Source of the DNA: Chordibacter forsetii
GTDB taxonomy: Bacteria > Verrucomicrobiota > Verrucomicrobiia > Opitutales > Seribacteraceae
DNA length: 6,487 nt
Assembly: GCF_964187505.1 (NCBI RefSeq)
Contig: NZ_CAXLML010000089.1
Location: 1-6,487, forward strand
Direction: 5' to 3'
Of the stretch, positions 1 through 5,533 are shown piece after piece (position 1 is the stretch's first letter; every line of letters starts with the position of its first letter). The notes under the pieces were generated by a model, which saw only the letters and a program-made list of their open reading frames with translations, searched no databases and was not told the DNA's origin. The translations under genes and the position numbers were made by a program.

Positions 1-1815
1 AATATGGTTACAAATCGCACACCAGTCCTGAGAATGTTGAGCACCGTATTTTGATCCCACAGACACCCGTAAAACTACTGGCATTTCCAGCACGCATGCG
101 GACATACTCTGCCATTTGGCCAACTGGTTGAAAATCTCATCTCCTGCACGGCCCATGAAGTCACAATACATCAACTCAACCAAAGCACGTCCTCCCTGCA
201 AGGCATACCCAACAGCCGATCCTACAATCGCAGCTTCAGATATAGGAGAATTGAATAAACGGTGATAAGGCAAAGATTCGGTTAATCCGCGGTAACATGC
301 AAAAGCGCCTCCCCAGTCCCGATTTTCTTCCCCGTATGCAACCAAGGTTGAATCAGTTTGGAAACGATGAAAGGCGGCTTCAAAAATGGCGTCGCGATAT
401 TGATAAACTTTGTTTTTTGAAACTGGTTTACCATCGATGATTCCCGCTCTTGATTTCTTGGCCAATGCTTGCACACGTGGATTTTCTGCTGCCGGCAAGA
501 TAAGTTCAGGGGTACGGGAAGGATCGTAATTTTCGACCTTACGTTTGGAAAACATCAACCCGGCAATTTTTTCCGAAGGCAAACGGGGGGAAATCTCCAA
601 GCTGGATGCAAGCCTGCATGCTTGAGTCATCGCCTTGGTGGTTTCTGTCTTACGTTCTTCAATTTGTTCAGCGGTGATTAGTCCGCCATCGATAATTTCC
701 TTGGCATAAGCCTCGATTGGATCAATTGCCTGCCAGGCTTCGATCTCTTCCTTCAGACGATAAGAGGAAGCATCGGAGGGCGAGTGTCCGGAATATCGAT
801 AAGTAATCGTTTCCAAAAGCACGGGTCCGTCTCCCTGTTCGAGCAATGTCTTTTTACGACGGATGGCATCGGCCACGGCCAGTGGATTGTATCCGTCCAC
901 ACGCTCGGCATGCATCGAATCAGGATTAACTCCCGCACCAACACGGGCAAGAAAGTCAAAGGCCATGGTTTCACCGGCTGTCTGTCCGCCCATGCCGTAG
1001 AAATTATTCATGAAATTAAAAATGATGGGCAATCCGCCCTTCATTGAATCTTCCCACAATTCATGGAATTGACGCATTGATGCAAAATTCATTGCTTCCC
1101 AGGTCGGCCCACATCCCATGGATGCATCCCCAACATTGGAAATCACGATTCCTGGTTTGCGGTTACACTTCTTAAAAAGAGAAGCACCCATGGCAATATC
1201 GGCAGATCCACCTACAATTGCATTATTGGGAAGAATGCCAAAGGGAGTAAAGAAGGCATGCATCGAACCACCCAGTCCACGGTTGAATCCATTAGCCCGC
1301 CCGAAGACCTCGGCCAATGCACCGTAGAGAAGGAAGTTGCGTGCGAGTGCCTTAACATTTTCAGCCCCCTCTTTTTCAACCACTCCAAAACAGTCTCCAT
1401 CAAGAAAGCCTTTCATGATTTCCATCAAACGATCATCATCTAGCTTACGAATGGATGACATTCCTTTGGCGAGAATTTCACCGTGAGACCGGTGAGAACC
1501 AAGAATATGATCATCCACTCCCAAAAGAAAGGCTTGGCCAACCGCAGATGCTTCCTGCCCGATGGACAAGTGAGCGGGGCCCTTGTGATCGTATTCGATT
1601 CCTTCGTAGGATCCCTGGGTCTTAATACTTTGGAGCATGCTCTCGAATTCGCGAATGAGCAGCATATCCTCGTAGATTCCGATAAGGGCTTCGGCCCCGT
1701 GGGTCTCGACTTCCTTTTTTAAATCATCTTTGTATTGATTGAGGGGAATTTCCTTGAAGGGAATTGTTCCCGCTTTGCGTTCCTCTGCAGGTTCGACAAT
1801 TTGTGACTTTGGCAT
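1..1815 (-). CDS. Fused alpha/beta E1 of a 2-oxoacid (probably pyruvate) dehydrogenase complex, 3' end cut by the window
   Basis: This is the thiamine-diphosphate-dependent E1, which decarboxylates a 2-oxoacid and passes the acyl group to lipoyl-E2 in the cytoplasm. I translated 605 codons from ATG 1815-1813 to base 1 with no stop. The alpha part covers about residues 45-410: SHRSHG at 107-112, GGSMH at 182-186, the thiamine diphosphate motif from GDA (229-231) to NN (270-271), and the YRYSGHSPSD loop at 339-348, where His344 matches the conserved loop histidine of human E1-alpha. The beta part begins near 466: GEE at 495-497, SPISE ending in Glu527 (equivalent to human E1-beta Glu59), and QHSQ with His594 (equivalent to human His128). 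Roughly 185 beta residues should lie beyond the left edge. The alpha half has extra segments compared with classic E1, and GDA replaces GDG. No Shine-Dalgarno is visible. It follows E3 by 50 bases. The family is certain; pyruvate rather than acetoin or a branched-chain acid is inferred. Confidence 0.93.
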   Translation of the reverse strand, partial: MPKSQIVEPAEERKAGTIPFKEIPLNQYKDDLKKEVETHGAEALIGIYEDMLLIREFESMLQSIKTQGSYEGIEYDHKGPAHLSIGQEASAVGQAFLLGVDDHILGSHRSHGEILAKGMSSIRKLDDDRLMEIMKGFLDGDCFGVVEKEGAENVKALARNFLLYGALAEVFGRANGFNRGLGGSMHAFFTPFGILPNNAIVGGSADIAMGASLFKKCNRKPGIVISNVGDASMGCGPTWEAMNFASMRQFHELWEDSMKGGLPIIFNFMNNFYGMGGQTAGETMAFDFLARVGAGVNPDSMHAERVDGYNPLAVADAIRRKKTLLEQGDGPVLLETITYRYSGHSPSDASSYRLKEEIEAWQAIDPIEAYAKEIIDGGLITAEQIEERKTETTKAMTQACRLASSLEISPRLPSEKIAGLMFSKRKVENYDPSRTPELILPAAENPRVQALAKKSRAGIIDGKPVSKNKVYQYRDAIFEAAFHRFQTDSTLVAYGEENRDWGGAFACYRGLTESLPYHRLFNSPISEAAIVGSAVGYALQGGRALVELMYCDFMGRAGDEIFNQLAKWQSMSACVLEMPVVLRVSVGSKYGAQHSQDWCAICNHI

Positions 1816-1865
1816 GGAGAATGGGTGTTAGAGAGTTTTCTTGTTTAAGTGATCGACGAGGGTTT

Positions 1866-3209
1866 TTAGCGAACCGCCATAAATACGTCTTTGATGATTT
1901 CGGATGTGGTCGGATGAGGAAATACAATCTCTTCAATTTCCTCTTCGCGCAGTTCGGTTTCGAGCATGGCAGTTGCACCGAAGATCATTTCAGAGCAGGC
2001 ACCACCAACCATATGTACTCCGAGCAATCGATTGGTATCTTTTTCCAAAACGACTTTGCACAGACCACTTTCATCTGGATTTTCCGCAATGTACCGAGCA
2101 TTAATTGCCATAGGAATACGGCCAGAACGCGTCTTGATTCCTCGCTCCTCGGCTTCCTCCTTGGTCAACCCGACCACCGCGACCTCTGGACTGGTATAGA
2201 CCACTGCGGGCATGGCATCGAAACGCATACGGTCGGTACGACCAGTAATATTGTTAACCACCACTTCACCCATCCGGCTGGCTGCATGAGCAAGCCAAGC
2301 CTGGCCAGTGACATCACCAGCAACCCACACGCCAGGAAGATTGGTCGCTCCACGATCGTCAGATTTGATACCACGGGGAGAAAATTCTAATCCGATTTCT
2401 TCAAAGCCAAGTCCGGAAACATTGGGCCGGCGACCAGTAGCCACCAAGACAAGATCGCCTTCAATTTCCTGGCTATTGGAGCCATCGTTATAAGTTACAG
2501 TGGATTTACCAATCTCTTCGACTTTGGATTCCAGTTTAAATTCCACGCCTTTCTTTTCGAGTTCCTTGCGCAAAGTGGCAGAAATTTCCGAGTCAAGATT
2601 AGGACAGATTTCCGGCATAGCCTCGAGCACGGTCACCGGTACATCAACGGATGCATACATGCAGGCAAACTCACAACCAATCACACCTCCACCAACCACG
2701 ATTAATCGTTTGGGCAAGGATTCGCGGTTAAGAATACCCGTGGAGTCGACCACATGTTCCTGATCAATTCCAGGGATTGGGGGAACTGCCGGAGAAGAAC
2801 CAGTACAGATTAAAATATTATCAGCTTCATGCTCCTCGCCATTAACCACAATTTTACGGTTGGGTTGAAGGACGGCCTCTCCCTCGACTACATCGACTTT
2901 GTACTTCTTCATCAACCCGGCAATACCGTCACGCATTTTGTCCATCACTCCATTCTTGTGGGAATGGGCCTTGGGGAAATCAAAGCTTAAACCTTCCACA
3001 TTCACTCCAAAAACAGAACCATGCTTGGCATGATGATAAGTTTTGGCAGCTTGTAACAAAGTTTTTGAAGGAACACATCCTTCATTGAGGCATACACCTC
3101 CAAGCTTTTTCTTTTCCACAAGTAGGGTCTTGAGACCCGCACCGGCGGCTTTTTTGGCGGCTACGTACCCTGCAGGTCCGGCTCCAATTACAGCAAAATC
3201 GTATTTCAT
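1866..3209 (-). CDS. lpdA: Dihydrolipoamide dehydrogenase (E3)
   Basis: This flavoprotein reoxidises the dihydrolipoyl group of E2 and reduces NAD+ to NADH. It is 447 residues long, slightly short for a family of about 450-480. The FAD-binding Rossmann motif GAGPAG is at 9-14. The redox-active disulfide is Cys40/Cys45 in GGVCLNEGCVPSK. The NAD-binding motif GGGVIG is at 173-178, ATGRRPN at 257-263, and the second FAD contact AGD at 297-299. The dimerisation domain ends in HPTTSE (432-437), whose His432 and Glu437 form the catalytic acid-base pair of the partner subunit. All key residues are present, so it should be active. The ATG at 3209-3207 is preceded only by a weak purine run (AAGAAGAA), and the N-terminus fits the family exactly. 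It lies between E2 (49-base gap) and E1 (50-base gap), which marks it as the E3 of this complex, though it may also serve other lipoyl systems such as glycine cleavage. Confidence 0.96.
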   Translation of the reverse strand: MKYDFAVIGAGPAGYVAAKKAAGAGLKTLLVEKKKLGGVCLNEGCVPSKTLLQAAKTYHHAKHGSVFGVNVEGLSFDFPKAHSHKNGVMDKMRDGIAGLMKKYKVDVVEGEAVLQPNRKIVVNGEEHEADNILICTGSSPAVPPIPGIDQEHVVDSTGILNRESLPKRLIVVGGGVIGCEFACMYASVDVPVTVLEAMPEICPNLDSEISATLRKELEKKGVEFKLESKVEEIGKSTVTYNDGSNSQEIEGDLVLVATGRRPNVSGLGFEEIGLEFSPRGIKSDDRGATNLPGVWVAGDVTGQAWLAHAASRMGEVVVNNITGRTDRMRFDAMPAVVYTSPEVAVVGLTKEEAEERGIKTRSGRIPMAINARYIAENPDESGLCKVVLEKDTNRLLGVHMVGGACSEMIFGATAMLETELREEEIEEIVFPHPTTSEIIKDVFMAVR

Positions 3210-3258
3210 TTCTTCTTAAGGAATTTTTCTTATTTGGTTTGAGATAGAATGTATCAGT

Positions 3259-4584
3259 TTAAGCACCTGGGGTGTTTTCCAGGCGCTCAACTAAAGATTG
3301 AAGGAAACGGGCAGCTGGCGCACCGTCCACCGCCTGGTGGTCAATAGTAAGGCTCAAGGGTAAAGTATCGACATGTTCGACCTCTCCACTCTCGGTACGC
3401 TTGGGCTTAAGAACAATTCCGCCAACACCCAGGATGGCAACTTCAGGAGCATTAAGCACGGGAGTAAAGGTTTCCACACCGAGCATTCCCAAATTGGTCA
3501 GGGTAAAGGAACCCCCACTTAAATTATCCGGAGAAATCGTTCCTTCGCGGCAAGCTCCAGCCAATTTCTTAACCTCGGCAGAGACCTGTTCAATGGAAAG
3601 ATCAGATGCGTTACTAATTACAGGCACAAGCAATCCGCGTGGTGTATCCACTGCCACGCCGAGGTGAACTTTTTCAAAGGTGGCAATCCGGTCACCGAGG
3701 AAGTGCGCATTCATTTCTGGATGTTCAGCCAAGGTCTTAATAATTCCGTGGGCGATAACATCGTTCAATGAAACCTTGGACTGTCCTGCATCCAAACGTT
3801 CCTTGCGGTACGCCTGTGCTTTGGTTAGTTCGAAGGATGCCTGTAAAGTCAGTTGGGCGGTGGTTTGCAAAGACTCAATCATCCGCTCGGCAATGACCTT
3901 ACGTATACCCTTGACCGGTGAGATTTCTGCACCTTCCACCGAACCGGGAACCTTAAGATCCTGGGAGCGCACCATACCCGCAAGTCCAGTACCCCGCGCA
4001 GGACGCTCTAAGTCTTCAGCAAGGGAACGGGCACGAGCAGTGGCGGAAAGCCTCGGTCGTCCACTAATTACTGCCTCAATATCGCGTTCGATCACCCGTC
4101 CTTCGGGGCCGCTTCCCGGTAAAGACTCTGGATCGATCCCATGTTTGAGGGCCAGGCGTCGAGCCCGTGGGCTTACCCCGGAACTGGCAACAAGAGATCC
4201 TCCTGCAGGTGCAGCAGCAGGAACAGTAGTGGCAACGGGACTCGTGGATTGAGCTACGGAATCAGCCGCTGCAGGAGTGGGTGCCTCCGCAACAGGAGCC
4301 GAGGCTCCACCCTGTCCTTCCGGACGAAATTCTTCAACATCTTCTCCCTCATTTCCAATGGCAGCAACATTGGCAAGTACAGGGACATCGTCGTCAGCTT
4401 CCCAAAAGAGAGCGAGCACCGATCCAGAGGCAGTCGACTCGAGGTCAAAGCTTGCTTTGTCTGTCTCAATAACAGCGAGCACATCGCCTTCGGCGACTTG
4501 GTCTCCTACATTCACTTTCCATTCGGTCAGGATGCAACTCTCCACCGATTGTCCTTGGCGGGGCATAATAACGGGTGTGGCCAT
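3259..4584 (-). CDS. pdhC: Dihydrolipoamide acyltransferase (E2) of the 2-oxoacid (probably pyruvate) dehydrogenase complex
   Basis: This is the core of the complex: it takes the acyl group from E1 on a swinging lipoyl arm and transfers it to CoA. It has 441 residues. There is one N-terminal lipoyl domain (about 1-80) with the lipoylation site Lys43 in IETDKAS. An Ala/Pro/Ser-rich flexible linker follows (about 91-135), then a subunit-binding domain (about 137-173, from VSPRARRLA to GPEGRVIERDI). A second, degenerate copy may sit at 179-211, ending in GTGLAGMVRSQDL. The catalytic acyltransferase domain runs from about 222 to the end, with SPVKGIRKVIAERM at its start and the active-site DHQAVDG at 415-421 (His416, Asp420). 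The usual arginine after the histidine is glutamine here. Upstream, GGAG lies 16 bases before the ATG, longer than normal spacing, with AAGAAG closer. It follows the regulator by 53 bases. The substrate is inferred, not proven. Confidence 0.95.
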   Translation of the reverse strand: MATPVIMPRQGQSVESCILTEWKVNVGDQVAEGDVLAVIETDKASFDLESTASGSVLALFWEADDDVPVLANVAAIGNEGEDVEEFRPEGQGGASAPVAEAPTPAAADSVAQSTSPVATTVPAAAPAGGSLVASSGVSPRARRLALKHGIDPESLPGSGPEGRVIERDIEAVISGRPRLSATARARSLAEDLERPARGTGLAGMVRSQDLKVPGSVEGAEISPVKGIRKVIAERMIESLQTTAQLTLQASFELTKAQAYRKERLDAGQSKVSLNDVIAHGIIKTLAEHPEMNAHFLGDRIATFEKVHLGVAVDTPRGLLVPVISNASDLSIEQVSAEVKKLAGACREGTISPDNLSGGSFTLTNLGMLGVETFTPVLNAPEVAILGVGGIVLKPKRTESGEVEHVDTLPLSLTIDHQAVDGAPAARFLQSLVERLENTPGA

Positions 4585-4637
4585 GTCTTGTTTTCTTCTT
4601 CTCCTTTTAGGGGTTGTTTTAAATAGTGGGGGTAAAA

Positions 4638-5417
4638 TTATACAGTTCGTACCTTCACGCCGATCTTGGGTAAAGATTTGGTATACTCAACGGAAAGGTT
4701 CTTATCGGTGATCAAAAGATCGATCTTGTCGAAATCAGAAAAGCGGGCAAAACAAACTTTTTCTGCCTTGTTCGAATCGGCAAGCAGAATGACCTGTCCA
4801 GCTTGTTCTGCCACAATCTCGTTGGAATAAGCTTCGTTTGGATCGGTGGTGGTCAGTCCGTTCTTCAGGCAAAAACCCATGGTGCCCATAAAAGCCTTAT
4901 CCACATGGACTTGAGCAAGAACAGCCGAAGTCAATGGACCTACCATGGTCTGACTGATTCTACGAAGTTCTCCTCCAATCAAAATAACTCTGGGCCCGGA
5001 ATCCGCCAGTTCAATGGCTGCCTGCAGGGAATTGGTAACTACCGTCAAATCTGATCTTTCCCTGAGCAAACGGGCAAGAAACAAGGTGGTACTGCCCCCA
5101 TTCAAATAGATTGCTTCGTCCGGTTCAATGAGAGAGTAAGCTTCCTCGGCAATGCGTTGTTTTTCCTTTGCTGCCAGATTCGTTTTGTTTTCAAAAACGG
5201 GTTCTTCCAAACGACTCTCCATTGATACGGCACCGCCGTGTACCCGACGGACTTTTCCATCCTCCTCAAGAATTTCCAAATCCCGACGAATGGTTGCTAC
5301 CGATACATCTAATTTACGGCGCAAATCTTCCACCCGGGCAACTCCACCTTCCCGCAACATCTGTCGCAAATGTTCGCGACGCTGGGGGGCAAGGGCTGGA
5401 GAGTTTTCCTGTATCAT
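4638..5417 (-). CDS. DeoR-family transcriptional regulator, likely local repressor
   Basis: This is a DNA-binding regulator of the DeoR family, whose members usually respond to a phosphorylated sugar. From ATG 5417-5415 it has 259 residues, normal for the family. The N-terminal winged helix-turn-helix begins at RREHLRQML and includes VSVATIRRDLEILEEDGKVRRVHGGAV, the classic DeoR signature. The C-terminal sugar-phosphate-sensing domain has LNGGSTT, VVTNS, GGELRR, DKAFMG and the terminal LADSNKAEKVCF...DLLITD elements, so the protein looks intact. An in-frame ATG 57 bases upstream (5474-5472) would add 19 residues (MPFNDCFSFKNDQILSFSP) unlike the family and coded across inverted repeats, so I prefer the inner start. 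Neither start has a clear Shine-Dalgarno. It lies 53 bases before E2 on the same strand and probably controls the dehydrogenase genes and itself. Its effector and targets cannot be read from the sequence. Confidence 0.92.
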   Translation of the reverse strand: MIQENSPALAPQRREHLRQMLREGGVARVEDLRRKLDVSVATIRRDLEILEEDGKVRRVHGGAVSMESRLEEPVFENKTNLAAKEKQRIAEEAYSLIEPDEAIYLNGGSTTLFLARLLRERSDLTVVTNSLQAAIELADSGPRVILIGGELRRISQTMVGPLTSAVLAQVHVDKAFMGTMGFCLKNGLTTTDPNEAYSNEIVAEQAGQVILLADSNKAEKVCFARFSDFDKIDLLITDKNLSVEYTKSLPKIGVKVRTV

Positions 5418-5439
5418 CGGGCTGAATGATAGAATTTGA

Positions 5440-5453
5440 TCGTTTTTGAACGA
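5440..5453. promoter_or_regulatory. Short inverted repeat TCGTT-4-AACGA upstream of the regulator
   Basis: TCGTT (5440-5444) and AACGA (5449-5453) are perfect 5-base arms around four bases. The repeat lies 23 to 36 bases before the preferred regulator ATG, where a repressor would overlap the promoter. Arms this short can arise by chance; it is listed because it shares the GAACGA core with the 5496-5511 palindrome. Confidence 0.25.
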
Positions 5454-5462
5454 AAAGCAATC

Positions 5463-5486
5463 ATTGAATGGCATAAATCATTCAAT
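5463..5486. promoter_or_regulatory. Perfect 8-bp inverted repeat, candidate DeoR operator
   Basis: ATTGAATG (5463-5470) and CATTCAAT (5479-5486) are exact reverse complements around an 8-base spacer, giving a dyad with arm centres about 16 bases apart, a spacing that suits a dimeric repressor. The related half-site TGAATGAT recurs at 5423-5430 in inverted orientation to ATCATTCA at 5477-5484. It spans the alternative upstream regulator ATG. The operator role is inferred from position and symmetry. Confidence 0.45.
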
Positions 5487-5495
5487 TTCGCTCAA

Positions 5496-5511
5496 CCAAT
5501 CGAACGACTGG
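5496..5511. promoter_or_regulatory. 16-bp near-palindrome, second candidate operator
   Basis: CCAATCG (5496-5502), AA, then CGACTGG (5505-5511): the two arms are inverted with six of seven positions matching. In RNA it would form a short hairpin with one G-U pair, but no U-run follows, so a protein-binding site is more likely than a terminator. It contains GAACGA, also found in the 5440-5453 dyad. Confidence 0.3.
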
Positions 5512-5533
5512 CTAATTGAAGAAACAAGCCAAC

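Larger units (their letters stand above)
5418..5533 (-). promoter_or_regulatory. Putative operator/promoter region of the deoR-E2-E3-E1 operon
   Basis: These 116 bases separate the polyol dehydrogenase stop from the preferred regulator start. They are richer in A+T than the flanks and hold three inverted repeats (5440-5453, 5463-5486, 5496-5511). A TATCAT hexamer, one base from the consensus -10 element, ends 8 bases before the regulator ATG on the minus strand, but no matching -35 is seen, so the promoter is only tentative. No hairpin followed by a U-run is present, so there is no clear terminator for the polyol dehydrogenase. If the longer regulator start is used, the part below 5474 would be coding. 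Confidence 0.45.

Noticed and set aside
1816..1865. Separate promoter or ribosome binding site for E1
   Set aside because: The 50 bases hold no purine-rich Shine-Dalgarno near the ATG and no promoter-like hexamer pair, so E1 is taken as part of the operon.
1764..2390. 208-codon open frame on the plus strand
   Set aside because: It lies opposite the E3 gene and the E3/E1 junction; its peptide shows no family motif and is rich in Cys, His and Phe, typical of antisense reading. The minus-strand E3 explains the region fully.
3680..4252. 190-codon open frame on the plus strand
   Set aside because: Antisense to the E2 catalytic and linker regions; Ser/Arg/Pro-rich composition mirrors the Ala/Pro linker and no domain is recognisable.
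4585..4637. Promoter or terminator between regulator and E2
   Set aside because: The gap is A/T- and C-rich with no stable inverted repeat and no convincing -35/-10 pair; read-through from the regulator is simpler.
4141..4711. Two overlapping plus-strand frames of 161 and 144 codons
   Set aside because: Both are antisense to the E2 lipoyl domain and linker; they overlap each other and have no recognisable features.
5496..5511. Possible intrinsic terminator after the polyol dehydrogenase
   Set aside because: The hairpin is short and no U-run follows on the minus-strand transcript, so it was kept only as a possible operator.
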